64,000 nucleotides of DNA, from positions 6,843,501 through 6,907,500 of the forward strand of contig NZ_CP125098.1 of NCBI RefSeq assembly GCF_030020805.1, read 5' to 3'. This DNA comes from Paenibacillus sp. RC67. GTDB taxonomy: Bacteria > Bacillota > Bacilli > Paenibacillales > NBRC-103111. This document shows positions 1 to 8,611 of the stretch, one piece after another. How positions within the stretch are numbered: the stretch's first letter is position 1; every line of letters begins with the position of its first letter. The translations under genes were made by a program, and so were the position numbers. Under the pieces are notes generated by a model. It was not told the origin of the DNA. It was given only the letters and a program-made list of their open reading frames with translations, and ran no database searches.

Positions 1-125
1 CTACCGTCATCGGTTTGAATCCGCACAAGAATCGATTCTGCATTATATACGGTGCGCAAGGCGGTCTTAAACGGTTTTTTTAGTGGTGTCGACTGCCGCA
101 TCACTTCAATATTTTTTATGTTCAT
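1..125 (-). CDS. ykfB: Dipeptide (L-Ala-D/L-Glu) epimerase, N-terminal part only (cut by window edge)
   Basis: The last minus-strand reading frame at the left edge starts at an ATG at 125 behind an AAGGAGG site that overlaps the stop of the preceding gene. The 41 visible codons begin MNIKNIEVMRQSTPLKKPF and go on to an ILVRIQTDDG stretch, the usual start of the capping domain of enolase-superfamily dipeptide epimerases. The family interconverts L-Ala-D-Glu and L-Ala-L-Glu from murein peptides. The position directly after an LD-carboxypeptidase and a dpp transporter matches B. subtilis dpp-ykfA-ykfB, which is the main reason for the name. The catalytic lysines lie outside the window, so the specificity is inferred from context. 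Confidence 0.75.
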   Translation of the reverse strand, partial: MNIKNIEVMRQSTPLKKPFKTALRTVYNAESILVRIQTDDG

Positions 126-138
126 ACTAACTGCCTCC

Positions 139-1068
139 TTATGTCTCTACACCGGGTTCCATACATTCAAGCACCTTATCCTGTGTGCTCATTCTAGCTT
201 CTATGCCATAGGGAACAGCAATATTCGGGGAACAATGACCGATCTTAAATCCCGCCAGCGTAGGCTTGCCTGAAGATACAATATGATCCTCGATAACCTG
301 CTCCAACGTAAGGGACTGCTTGCGCTTGTTCGGAACACAGTTATTAAAATCACAGATCAAGATGCCGGCTGCATCGGCGAATTTGCCAGCAAGCCTTAGT
401 TGGTTTAGCATCCGGTCTAATCGGTACGGCTCTTCATCAATATCCTCAATAAACAGAAGCCGTCCCTTCGTATCCAGCTCATAAGGCGTACCGAGCGTAC
501 TTGTCAAAAGGGTCAGGTTCCCTCCAACCAGCTGTCCTTGGGCGTCTCCATCTACTAACACCTGCAACGGAGATATTTCCTCCGTATAGCGAAGTGTGGA
601 AGGATGGAGCAGCGTCTCATAATTTTGTACGGTAAGCGGGTCTTCGTCTTTTTCCAAATCAATCATCATGGGACCATGAAACGTAACCAGTCCCGCCTTC
701 TTGAGGATCGCCGCATGTAAAAAAGTAATGTCGCTGTAGCCCCAAAATATTTTCGGATTCGCCCGAATGAGATCATAGTCGAGTTGATCAGCTATTCTAC
801 CTGTGCCGTATCCTCCTCGAGCACAAATGATGGCCTTGATCTCCGGATCGGCGAACATTCCGTTTAATTCCCGGGCCCTCTCTTCATCCGTTCCCGCAAG
901 GTAGCCATGCTGCCCTGACAGCGTGTCTCCAAGTCTAACTCGAAGCCCGAGCTGCTCCAGGCAGGTGGATGCCGCTTTAATCTGCTCCCTGTCGACCCAG
1001 CTTGCCGGTGCCGTAATGCCTACCGTATCGCCGGGATTTAAACGGCGTGGTTTTATAAGCTCATTCAT
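139..1068 (-). CDS. ykfA: LD-carboxypeptidase (peptidase family S66)
   Basis: A cytoplasmic serine peptidase of 309 residues that trims murein tetrapeptides between L- and D-residues. The S66 triad is visible: Ser112 in GYSDIT, Glu208 in LFIEDIDE and His278 in FKIGHCSPN, spaced as in characterised LdcA enzymes. A GGYGTGR turn precedes the serine. I chose the ATG at 1068 because GCAGGAGGG lies just before it and the family start (KPRRLNPGDTVGITAPAS) follows at once. An upstream in-frame ATG at 1092 has no better site. It follows dppE across a 300-base gap that holds an R1 repeat, and its stop overlaps the site of the epimerase gene. Role inferred: recycling of imported cell-wall peptides. Confidence 0.88.
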   Translation of the reverse strand: MNELIKPRRLNPGDTVGITAPASWVDREQIKAASTCLEQLGLRVRLGDTLSGQHGYLAGTDEERARELNGMFADPEIKAIICARGGYGTGRIADQLDYDLIRANPKIFWGYSDITFLHAAILKKAGLVTFHGPMMIDLEKDEDPLTVQNYETLLHPSTLRYTEEISPLQVLVDGDAQGQLVGGNLTLLTSTLGTPYELDTKGRLLFIEDIDEEPYRLDRMLNQLRLAGKFADAAGILICDFNNCVPNKRKQSLTLEQVIEDHIVSSGKPTLAGFKIGHCSPNIAVPYGIEARMSTQDKVLECMEPGVET

Positions 1069-1100
1069 TGTGCTGCCCTCCTGCTTGAACATAGGGAGGA

Positions 1101-1350
1101 GCGCCTTCGATAGGCGGTACAGGTTGTCATGAAACCCAGAAAACTTGAAATATTGCTAGTATACTCTGGTGGGGTATGCCCCTCCGGCCGCTGTTGTTAT
1201 CAGGAAATTTCAAATTAATAGCTTTACAGCGGGTATTTCCTGATAACAAAGGCGGACGCTAAAGCTCCTCCGAGACATACCCCACCTACCGATATAGCAA
1301 ATTTCTCGAACGGGTGTCTCGACATACCCAAGCGCCTAAGATAGGCGCTT
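1101..1350. repeat. R1 structured intergenic repeat, copy 1
   Basis: A palindromic element of about 250 bases between dppE and ykfA. Conserved arms (about 1143-1196 and 1249-1308) match copy 2 near 17487-17540 and 17583-17644. The left arm holds GAAATATTGCTAGTATACTC and the right arm CATACCCCAC and ATTTCTCGA. The arms pair imperfectly with one another. The centre is a perfect 14-base stem, TGTTATCAGGAAAT with ATTTCCTGATAACA, whose sequence differs completely from the central stem of copy 2. The ends carry small hairpins (GCGCCT with AGGCG at 1101-1116; AAGCGCCTA with TAGGCGCTT at 1330-1350). The position inside the dpp-ykf operon suggests an effect on read-through or mRNA stability, which is inference. 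Confidence 0.7.
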
Positions 1351-1370
1351 ACTCCTCATGAATTAGGCGA

Positions 1371-3005
1371 CTATTTCAAATCCGCCCATTTAAAGTCGAT
1401 AAATCCGAAGGCGTGCCTTACGACTCCATCCACCTTGTCGCTCTGCAAGTAGGCGTTGTTATAGAAATAAAGCGGCAAAATAGGAGCTTCATCCATCAGA
1501 ATTTTCTCCGCGTCATGCATCATTTTGAAACGTTTTGCTTCATCCGGTTCATTATATGCGTCCTTGATCAATTTATCATAAGAAGCGTTAACCCAGCCGG
1601 TCCGGCTGAATGCATTGGTCGATTGGAAACCGTCTAGGAAGTTGATCGGGTCTGCAAAATCCGGAAGGAACGAGGAACGGGAGAATTGAAGCTGAAGCTT
1701 CTTCTGCTCATCCGTTAGTACTTTGCCTTCTTTGTTGGCCAGCTTGATGTCAACGCCCAGATTGTCTTTGAACATCGCTTGCAGCGCTTGAGCGATTCTT
1801 TGGCTAATGTCGTTGGTGTTATAAGTAAGCGTTACTTCTGGCAGCGTCTTTAATCCTGCTTCCTGCATTCCTTTTTCCAGCAGCTTCTTCGCTTCTGCAG
1901 CATCGAACTTGATCAGGCTGCCGCCGACTTTGCGGAAATCTCCGCCGGCAGGGTCCTTAAGACCTGGAGAAACATAGGCGTCTGCTGGCTTCTGTTTTTG
2001 CTTCAAGACAAGATCAACCAGCTTCTGTCTGTCTACCGCCGCAACGAACGCTTTACGAATGTTCACGTTGTTAAACGGCGCCATTTTCGTATTGAAGCGG
2101 TAAAATGCCTGCCCTGCTCCGTCCTCAACCTTAACCTTATTCTCGGAGAACAATTTATCGCTTAGATCCGCTGGAATTGCTCCCGTCGTGTTGGAGACAA
2201 GAATCTCACCTGTTGTGAAGAGCTGATAAGCCGTGTTGGAATCGTTAATCATTTTGTAGGTGACGCCGTCCAGCTTGACGTTGGCTGCGTCCCAATATTG
2301 ATCATTTTTCACCAGCTTCAGCTCGCTGTCATGCTTCCATTCGGCAACCTTAAACGGTCCATTGCTTACAAGGGTCGTCGCTTCTCCCGCCCATTTGGCG
2401 CTTTTATCCACGGCGCCCTTGTTGACAGGGAAAAACGCAGGACTTGCTACCATTCCCAAAAGCCATGAAGCAGGCTGGGCAAGATTGACCTCAAGCGTTT
2501 TATCGTCTGTGGCTTTAATCTTAACGCCGTCTACTGTTCCTTTGCCGGAGTTAAAAGCTTCTGCCCCCTCTATAGGATAGGCGAGGAAAGCAGCATCGGA
2601 GGCGGTCTTCGGATCGAGCAGACGCTTCCAAGCGTATTCAAAATCCGCTGCTTTGACCGGCTCTCCGTTGGTCCATTTGATGCCGTCTCTAAGGATGAAC
2701 GTATACTTCTTGCCATCTGGACTAACCTTCCATTCCTTCGCCATAGCAGGCTCCGGCGATTGGTTTTTGCCGAGGCGCGTCAATCCTTCGAATGCGTTGT
2801 TGACGATGTCGTAGGACGCTTGGTCGAAGCCAATCGGCGGATCAAGGGAAGTCGGCTCCTTCAGGTTGTTGTAAGTAAGAATTTTGGCCTTTGTTTCTTT
2901 CCCGCTTTCCGTTTTGACCCCGGAACCTTCGTCTTTGGTGCAGCCGGCGAGGGCCGTGCCGAATAATAGGGCGCAGCTGACCAGCAATGCGGATACTTTT
3001 TTCAT
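1371..3005 (-). CDS. dppE: Dipeptide ABC transporter substrate-binding lipoprotein
   Basis: A secreted lipoprotein of 544 residues from the family-5 peptide-binding proteins that feeds the DppBCD importer. A lipoprotein signal ends in LAGC with Cys22, followed by an acidic linker. The mature part has the family blocks PEPAMAKEWKVSPDG, YTFILRDGIKWTNGEP and ADFEYAWKRLLDP. The ATG at 3005 is chosen because GAGGAG lies 8 bases before it. A GTG two codons earlier is too close to that site. It lies fifth in the dpp order, 60 bases after the ATPase gene, as in B. subtilis. Peptide preference cannot be read from the sequence. Confidence 0.9.
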   Translation of the reverse strand: MKKVSALLVSCALLFGTALAGCTKDEGSGVKTESGKETKAKILTYNNLKEPTSLDPPIGFDQASYDIVNNAFEGLTRLGKNQSPEPAMAKEWKVSPDGKKYTFILRDGIKWTNGEPVKAADFEYAWKRLLDPKTASDAAFLAYPIEGAEAFNSGKGTVDGVKIKATDDKTLEVNLAQPASWLLGMVASPAFFPVNKGAVDKSAKWAGEATTLVSNGPFKVAEWKHDSELKLVKNDQYWDAANVKLDGVTYKMINDSNTAYQLFTTGEILVSNTTGAIPADLSDKLFSENKVKVEDGAGQAFYRFNTKMAPFNNVNIRKAFVAAVDRQKLVDLVLKQKQKPADAYVSPGLKDPAGGDFRKVGGSLIKFDAAEAKKLLEKGMQEAGLKTLPEVTLTYNTNDISQRIAQALQAMFKDNLGVDIKLANKEGKVLTDEQKKLQLQFSRSSFLPDFADPINFLDGFQSTNAFSRTGWVNASYDKLIKDAYNEPDEAKRFKMMHDAEKILMDEAPILPLYFYNNAYLQSDKVDGVVRHAFGFIDFKWADLK

Positions 3006-3065
3006 AAGCACTTCTCCTCTTCTATTTCATTTGATTATTTATTCTAAAAGCCGGCATAGCCGGAC

Positions 3066-4103
3066 TTATAGAGCCGTTGGGATGCTTTCTGTGGACTTAA
3101 ACAGCTTTTGAGCCCGAGGATCCTGCAGCCAGCAGACTACCGTGTGGCCGCTTGAGACCTTCGTTTGCTCCGGCTGATGCAGCTCGCATACTTCCATGGC
3201 ATAAGGGCAGCGAGCGGTGAACGCACAGCCGCGAGGTGGAGCGAACAAATCCGGAGGCGTCCCCGGAATCGGCGTCAGCGGCTGCGTACGGTCCGTGTCC
3301 AAACGCGGCATCGAAGCCAGCAGCCCCTTCGTATACGGATGCTGCGGATCGTGGAACAGCTCTTGCACAGTCCCGCTTTCCACGATTTGCCCAGCGTACA
3401 TTACTGCCACACGATCGGCAATTTTGGCTACAACACCGAGGTCATGCGTGATAATAATGATAGAAACCCCGGTTTTCTTCTGAAGCATTTGAAACAGCTC
3501 GATAATTTGTGCCTGAATCGTGACGTCGAGCGCTGTGGTTGGCTCATCAGCAATAAGGATAGAGGGGTTGCACACCGCTGCGATAGCAATCATCATCCGT
3601 TGTCTCATGCCGCCGCTGAATTCATGCAAATACTGCTTCATCCTCATTTCCGGGTTTGAGATCCCGACAAGTCCCAGCATCTCCACGGCTAGCTTACGCG
3701 CTTCCGAACGGGGTATTTTCTGATGGCGGATAACCCCCTCCATGATCTGCTCACCTATCGTAATCGTAGGGTTCAGAGCAGTCATGGCGTCTTGGAATAT
3801 CATCGCGATCTCGGAGCCCCTAAGCTCGCGCAGCTGCTTCTCCGTAAGCCGTGTCAGCTCCTTACCCTCAAAGCGAATGCTGCCCTGCGTAATCTTGGAC
3901 GTTCGCTCAGGAAGCAGCCGCATGACACTGCGGGCCGTAACGCTCTTGCCGCAGCCGGACTCGCCAACAATAGCAAGAGTCTCGCCTTGGCCGAGCTTAA
4001 AGCTGACGCCGCGGACCGCCTTCACCTCGCCTCCGTGAGTAGTGAAGGATACGTGCAAATTTTCCACTTCCAATCGCATCGTTGAACTGTCCTTTGTGGG
4101 CAT
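3066..4103 (-). CDS. dppD: Dipeptide ABC transporter ATP-binding protein
   Basis: Cytoplasmic ATPase of the dipeptide importer, 345 residues. Walker A is GESGCGKS at residues 47-54, the ABC signature is FSGGMRQR, Walker B is [12 protein letters not shown] and the switch histidine lies in [11 protein letters not shown]. The C-terminal oligopeptide-transport extension is present (FAPPRGCAFTARCPYAMEVC, with its cysteines). GGAGG lies 8 bases before the ATG at 4103, overlapping the end of the permease gene 5 bases upstream. Only one ATPase gene is present, as in B. subtilis dpp, so it probably works as a homodimer. Confidence 0.92.
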   Translation of the reverse strand: MPTKDSSTMRLEVENLHVSFTTHGGEVKAVRGVSFKLGQGETLAIVGESGCGKSVTARSVMRLLPERTSKITQGSIRFEGKELTRLTEKQLRELRGSEIAMIFQDAMTALNPTITIGEQIMEGVIRHQKIPRSEARKLAVEMLGLVGISNPEMRMKQYLHEFSGGMRQRMMIAIAAVCNPSILIADEPTTALDVTIQAQIIELFQMLQKKTGVSIIIITHDLGVVAKIADRVAVMYAGQIVESGTVQELFHDPQHPYTKGLLASMPRLDTDRTQPLTPIPGTPPDLFAPPRGCAFTARCPYAMEVCELHQPEQTKVSSGHTVVCWLQDPRAQKLFKSTESIPTAL

Positions 4104-4108
4104 TTGCC

Positions 4109-5026
4109 TTACCTCCTCTGCTTCGGATTCATTGCATCCTGTAGGCCATCGCCTACCAGGTTAAAGGCGAGCATCGTTATCGAAATAAAGAATGCCGGAT
4201 AAAACAACCTCCACCAATGGCCGGACAAAATCGTCGGCAGCGCATCATTCGCCATAACGCCCCAGCTTGCCAATGGCGGCTGAATACCTAGTCCCAGGAA
4301 GCTCAAGAAAGCTTCCGCGAAGATAGCCGACGGAACGGAGAAAGTGACCTGTACGATAATGACGCCAATCGCATTCGGCAGTAAATGCTTGCGGATAATA
4401 TAACTGGCACTTCCTCCAAGCGTTCTGGCCGCCAGAACGTACTCCGAGGTTTTTAGCGTAAGCACCTGTCCGCGTACGATTCGCGCCATGCCGGTCCACC
4501 CAGTTGCACTCAAGGCAACGATGATCGTTAGCAGACCCGGTCCCATCACAACCATGAGCAGAATGACAATCAGCAGGTACGGAACCCCATACAGTAGATC
4601 GACGAATCGCATCATCACATTATCAACTCGGCCTCCCAGGTAACCGGCGATGCCGCCGTACACCATACCGATGATGAGATCGATTAGTGCGGCCATCAGC
4701 CCGATAAATAGGGAGATTCGAGCACCATACAAAATTCTGGCGTACACATCCCGCCCAAGCTCATCGGTTCCGAACCAATGCTCGGCCGTTGGCTTCTGGT
4801 TGGCATCCAACAGCGACTGCTTGGAATAATTGTGATCCGTTAGCAGCGGACCGAATATAGCAAGTAAAGCTACCATTACAATGATAATGAGTCCAAGCAT
4901 TGCCAGCTTATTGCGGAGCAATCGAAGCCAAGCCTCCTGCCAGAACGATAGCCGGGGTCTCACAATGGCTTCTGCCGCACCTAACTTTTGTGTCTTAGGG
5001 ACAAATAATGAATCGGGTACGCTCAT
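4109..5026 (-). CDS. dppC: Dipeptide ABC transporter permease (DppC/OppC type)
   Basis: Inner-membrane permease of 305 residues. A short cytoplasmic N-terminus leads to a hydrophobic segment (AMLGLIIIVMVALLAIFGPL), then the OppC block EHWFGTDELGRDVYARILYG and the EAA loop that contacts the ATPase (VLAARTLGGSASYIIRKHLL). The end NPKQRR is typical of the family. AGGAGG lies before the ATG at 5026 and overlaps the stop of dppB, which implies coupled translation. Confidence 0.92.
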   Translation of the reverse strand: MSVPDSLFVPKTQKLGAAEAIVRPRLSFWQEAWLRLLRNKLAMLGLIIIVMVALLAIFGPLLTDHNYSKQSLLDANQKPTAEHWFGTDELGRDVYARILYGARISLFIGLMAALIDLIIGMVYGGIAGYLGGRVDNVMMRFVDLLYGVPYLLIVILLMVVMGPGLLTIIVALSATGWTGMARIVRGQVLTLKTSEYVLAARTLGGSASYIIRKHLLPNAIGVIIVQVTFSVPSAIFAEAFLSFLGLGIQPPLASWGVMANDALPTILSGHWWRLFYPAFFISITMLAFNLVGDGLQDAMNPKQRR

Positions 5027-5028
5027 CG

Positions 5029-5961
5029 TTATCCCTCCTTCCTGTGCAGCTTGATGCGGGGATCGATCAATCCGTAGGCGATATCCACCAGGAACATCAT
5101 GAACACGAGCAGAGCACTATAGAAGACCGTTGTGCCCATAATCAACGAATAATCGCGATTATTAATGCCATCGACGAAATACTTTCCCATACCCGGAATG
5201 GCAAAAATTTTCTCAATAACGAAGCTTCCTGTCAGCACGTTTGCCACCAAAGCACCGAGCAGCGTAACAACCGGCAGAATCGCATTGCGCAGCGCATGCT
5301 TAATAACAATCGTTGCAGGGGAGAGCCCCTTCGCCCTTGCCGTTTCGATATAATCTGCTGTGAGCACCTCCAGCATGTTGGCTCGTGTCAGCCTAGCAAT
5401 AATCGCCAGCGGGCCAGTAGAGAGCGCAAGCGCAGGCAGGATGACATGCTTCCAGCTTCCCCATGTGGCAACCGGCAGCAGCTTCCATTCCACCGCCACA
5501 TATTTGATCAGCATTGTAGCTACGATAAAGTTAGGCACCGCGATACCGATGACCGCGAAGATCATCGCCAAGTAATCGATCATTCCGTTGTGCCGCAGCG
5601 CAGCTACTGTTCCTAAAGCTACGCCGCATATAATGGCGAAGAGAATTGATACCAGCCCGAGCTGGAGCGATACGGGAAATCCTCTGTCAATCATCGAATT
5701 AACCGAGTCAGGAAAATGTCCTATCGACGGTCCGAGATCCAAGGTCAGAAGCGATTTTAAATACATCAGGTACTGAACAGATACGGGCTTGTCTAAATTG
5801 TAAAATTCCATTAAATTTTGCACGGCCGTCGGATTCGAATTTCTCCCTTCCTTCTCAAAAGGAGAACCGGGAATGGTATGCATTAGAAAAAAAGTAACCG
5901 TAATGATAAGCCACAGTGTGACAATCATGGAAAAAAATCGGCGAACCATATATTGCGCCAT
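5029..5961 (-). CDS. dppB: Dipeptide ABC transporter permease (DppB/OppB type)
   Basis: Inner-membrane permease of 310 residues and partner of DppC. The N-terminus MAQYMVRRFFSMIVTLWLII is the standard first membrane helix. Extracytoplasmic blocks such as TIPGSPFEKEGR, the EAA loop (IETARAKGLSPATIVIKHAL) and the C-terminal FAIPGMGKYFVDGINNRDY block are all present. It starts 15 bases after dppA and abuts dppC, so all five dpp genes form one transcription unit. Confidence 0.92.
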   Translation of the reverse strand: MAQYMVRRFFSMIVTLWLIITVTFFLMHTIPGSPFEKEGRNSNPTAVQNLMEFYNLDKPVSVQYLMYLKSLLTLDLGPSIGHFPDSVNSMIDRGFPVSLQLGLVSILFAIICGVALGTVAALRHNGMIDYLAMIFAVIGIAVPNFIVATMLIKYVAVEWKLLPVATWGSWKHVILPALALSTGPLAIIARLTRANMLEVLTADYIETARAKGLSPATIVIKHALRNAILPVVTLLGALVANVLTGSFVIEKIFAIPGMGKYFVDGINNRDYSLIMGTTVFYSALLVFMMFLVDIAYGLIDPRIKLHRKEG

Positions 5962-5976
5962 GCTATCACCCGCTTT

Positions 5977-6801
5977 TTAACAGAATGTAGTTTTCATCGC
6001 TAGCTCCGTCATCACAATCATGGCCTGATAAGCCTCCAGCATGTTTTTCGCTTGAAAGGTAACCACAGGACTATTCGTATCTATCGTAGTTCCCGGCATC
6101 AAATGCGCCCACTCTGCTTGACCATAATTTGCAAACTCTATAGAAAGCACCGGCTGGTCCGGCGGCTGAAGCGGCTTAACCCTGTCACGGTTATCCAGCG
6201 CATCTTTCGTCTTCTCTCTCAGCAGCTGACCGCTTTTCTCCGGCGTTAGACAGACTGCCGCTGTCCGCGAAATCCGCTTCTTCACGATCGCGGTCGTAAC
6301 ACCCGGTATAAGCTCCTCAGCTTCCACAGCCGTCTCATCATCCCCAGCGACTAGCAGAACTGGAACTCCGTAATAGCCAGCAACGAATGCATTCAGTCCC
6401 ATCTCTCCGACTTCCATTCCATTGAGGAACAAATTACGCACGCCGAAGATCATCGTATGGCTGAGCACCCCCGGCATGCCGGCTCTTGAGTGGTAGCCCA
6501 GGAACGCGGCACCTGCGAAGGAGGAATCCAAGCCCTGCACCATGGAAAAAGGTTTTACATCGCCCATGATCAGCTGTGCTTCAGGATGCAATTTCTCGAT
6601 AAGCAAATTGTTCATTTTCGAATGGCTATCGTTGACAATGACTTCCTTGCAACCCTGATCGAAAGCAGCCCCAATGACATGATTAGCCTCTTCCGTCATC
6701 CTATGCTGCCCGCGGGTGTAGTTATACTGCTTGGAATCTACAAAAGTAGCGTCCACCAGCCCGGTTATGCCTTCCATATCGATGGAAATGTACATTTTCA
6801 T
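5977..6801 (-). CDS. dppA: D-aminopeptidase DppA (family M55)
   Basis: A zinc-dependent D-aminopeptidase of 274 residues that releases N-terminal D-amino acids, mainly D-Ala, from short peptides, and forms decamers in B. subtilis. The five metal ligands known from B. subtilis DppA fall at the same positions here: Asp8, Glu10, His60, His104 and Glu133; His115 is also kept. Length and the C-terminal tail (AMKTTFC) also match. I chose ATG at 6801 because GGAGGG precedes it and the family start MKMYISIDMEG follows. An upstream ATG at 6843 lies inside a stem-loop. First gene of the dpp block. Confidence 0.93.
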   Translation of the reverse strand: MKMYISIDMEGITGLVDATFVDSKQYNYTRGQHRMTEEANHVIGAAFDQGCKEVIVNDSHSKMNNLLIEKLHPEAQLIMGDVKPFSMVQGLDSSFAGAAFLGYHSRAGMPGVLSHTMIFGVRNLFLNGMEVGEMGLNAFVAGYYGVPVLLVAGDDETAVEAEELIPGVTTAIVKKRISRTAAVCLTPEKSGQLLREKTKDALDNRDRVKPLQPPDQPVLSIEFANYGQAEWAHLMPGTTIDTNSPVVTFQAKNMLEAYQAMIVMTELAMKTTFC

Positions 6802-6828
6802 CCGATTGCCCTCCAATAATTGAGTATG

Positions 6829-6887
6829 AAAAAAACCCAGCAAACAGCATCAGAAACAAATTTCTGATATCCGTCTGCTGGGTTTTA
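6829..6887 (-). terminator. Terminator-like stem-loop in the dppA leader
   Basis: On the minus strand AAAACCCAGCA pairs with TGCTGGGTTTT (11 bases each side) and is followed by a run of seven T. Inside it a second hairpin, ATCAGAAA with TTTCTGAT, can form. It lies between the DUF3870 gene and dppA, only about 20 bases before the dppA ribosome site. It can end DUF3870 transcripts, but no promoter fits downstream of it, so read-through or attenuation must feed dpp. The inner part resembles a partial CodY box (10 of 15 by eye), which is weak. Confidence 0.65.
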
Positions 6888-6924
6888 TTTACGGGTATGT
6901 TGCCATACGGATAAATAAAGCAGC

Positions 6925-7281
6925 CTACACTGTACCGGAAGGCAGGTATCCTGACTCTTCCCGGCCGTTAAGTGCTAATTTATATTTTTTTTGCGCGTCT
7001 TTATAGGCTACGATCAGCGCCTTCTGAGAGGATCCATGATATCGCCGTCGTATCTCATCAGCTACCGAATCAAATTGCAGCATGTCATGACCGATAAAGA
7101 TGGTCCGTACAAACTCCGAGGTTAACGGAATGGTTGAAGAGCATCCGGCATCGATAATTTTATGATTTGTCGTATCCACGACCAGCCCTATAAAAAAAGC
7201 GTTGAACTGCTGCGTAATCGGATTGTTCACCGACACCTGGGCATCGCCGATAATATAGATTGTATCTTTGTCGTACTGCAT
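6925..7281 (-). CDS. DUF3870 domain protein
   Basis: A small soluble protein of 118 residues. The core IYIIGDAQVSVNNPITQQFN, then FFIGLVVD, IDAGCSSTI and GSSQKALIVAYKDAQKKY, is what I know as DUF3870, a family of unknown function often found beside peptide and amino-acid catabolic genes. The ATG at 7281 is preferred because AAGGAG stands 9 bases before it, while an ATG at 7290 touches that site. It is upstream of dppA in the same direction and separated by the stem-loop at 6829-6887, so it may be co-transcribed with dpp. Its biochemical role is unknown. Confidence 0.75.
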   Translation of the reverse strand: MQYDKDTIYIIGDAQVSVNNPITQQFNAFFIGLVVDTTNHKIIDAGCSSTIPLTSEFVRTIFIGHDMLQFDSVADEIRRRYHGSSQKALIVAYKDAQKKYKLALNGREESGYLPSGTV

Positions 7282-7362
7282 TAAGACCATCTCCTTATTA
7301 GCCTTCCGTCCGATTTCCGTACGGGATGTAAGGAAGGGGCGCTTCCTACGACCGCCGGAGGC

Positions 7363-7430
7363 CGAAACACTAATGATGTAATATAGTCTAACATCACATT
7401 AACACGTTTGTAAATATCTAACCTCTGGTA
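7363..7430 (-). promoter_or_regulatory. Possible sigma-A promoter for the DUF3870-dpp unit
   Basis: On the minus strand TTTACA is followed after 18 bases by TAGACT, about 100 bases before the DUF3870 start. The stretch also carries a TGTTAATGTGATGTTA near-repeat that might bind a regulator. The hexamers are imperfect, so this is tentative. Confidence 0.3.
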
Positions 7431-7444
7431 AAGGTCAGACTACT

Positions 7445-8611
7445 TTATAAAGCTTTCAAGAAGGTCTCATACAGCAGCCCCGCCAATTCTTCCTCTGGTC
7501 GGAAATAGGCCCCATCGCCCTTATCGCCGCGGCACACGCCGTTCATAATTAGGATAAAGCCCCAGCGCTGCTCCTCATGAAAATACATATCGCTAAGCAG
7601 CCCGTAAGCGTCACCTGCATGCCCGACAAGCCATTGTCCCGGTATCAGCTCGTTAGTTCTATGAAACTGAAGTCCACTATGCTTGAAAAAGCCTTCATGC
7701 CGATACCCTGTCCAATGTGCAGAATGCATGAGCTTTGCTGTCTCCGACCGTAAAATTCTCGCTCCTTCAAGGCAGCCATCACCCGCATGTGCCTGCATAA
7801 AACGGGTCAGATCATCTACGGTTGTACGAAGTCCGCCCTGCGGGCTGAACAGCGATCCGTTAGTACCCGGAACATAGCTGCTGTAATCGGTAAGAATCGG
7901 TTGTTTGCCCATGAAATCATCCATACCGACTTGATAACGGTCATCTTCCTTTAAATATTCATAGAGGACGGCTATGTCGTCCATCTTTTGTGCAAAATCG
8001 CCAAGGTGAAAGCTTGTGTCATTCATTTGAAGGGGCTCGAATAGATGCTTGCGGCAGTACAAATCGAATCGTCCGTTCGATAATTTCTCAACCGCAGCAG
8101 CCATTAAAACAGCTCCCAGATTAGAGTATTCGAAGCCATCCGTATCCCCGGGCTTTCCATTTCCCCATAATCGATCAGTGTAATAAGCTCCGCCTTCCAG
8201 CACAAGATCCGCTAGCGTTAGGGTCGGAGGATTCTCATTACGAGAATCGATGACGAAGCGAGCATATTCATCCTGCAATCCGGAGGTATGGGTCATCAGA
8301 TGACGAAACGTTAGCGGTAGCTCAGGATGGTTTGGATTTCGCACCTGAATACCGAGGATGTCTCCAACATCCTGATCGATACTGCATAAGCCGCGCTCCA
8401 CAAGCTGCATGAAGGCTGTCGCCACAACCGTCTTCGAGATAGAAGCGATGCGGAATATCGTGCGGTTCGTCACCGGAATCCTGCGATCCAAGTTGGCCCA
8501 TCCGTAACCGCCGCTCCAAACCATTTGTCCATCGCGAATGACCGAAGCCGCCAAGCCTGCGATCCGGTGCTTTTCCATCAGCTGCCGAATTGCTGCATCC
8601 CACTCATTCAA
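7445..8611 (-). CDS. Beta-lactamase-family serine hydrolase (class C / penicillin-binding fold)
   Basis: A 388-residue serine hydrolase. The SxxK pair is Ser57-Ile-Ser-Lys60 in RIASISKTV, the YxN element is Tyr162-Ser163-Asn164 in FEYSNLGAV, and HTSG lies at 108-111. A late VGHAGDAYG block stands in the third-motif position. No signal peptide is seen, so it probably acts in the cytoplasm. The start is a TTG at 8611 with GAGGTG 7 bases before it. Family members include esterases, D-aminopeptidases and carboxypeptidases. A D-peptide substrate would suit the neighbouring dpp genes, but that is inference. Confidence 0.8.
   Translation of the reverse strand: MNEWDAAIRQLMEKHRIAGLAASVIRDGQMVWSGGYGWANLDRRIPVTNRTIFRIASISKTVVATAFMQLVERGLCSIDQDVGDILGIQVRNPNHPELPLTFRHLMTHTSGLQDEYARFVIDSRNENPPTLTLADLVLEGGAYYTDRLWGNGKPGDTDGFEYSNLGAVLMAAAVEKLSNGRFDLYCRKHLFEPLQMNDTSFHLGDFAQKMDDIAVLYEYLKEDDRYQVGMDDFMGKQPILTDYSSYVPGTNGSLFSPQGGLRTTVDDLTRFMQAHAGDGCLEGARILRSETAKLMHSAHWTGYRHEGFFKHSGLQFHRTNELIPGQWLVGHAGDAYGLLSDMYFHEEQRWGFILIMNGVCRGDKGDGAYFRPEEELAGLLYETFLKAL

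Noticed and set aside
6841-6870. CodY box before dppA
   Set aside because: Only about 10 of 15 positions match and the bases are explained by the nested hairpin.
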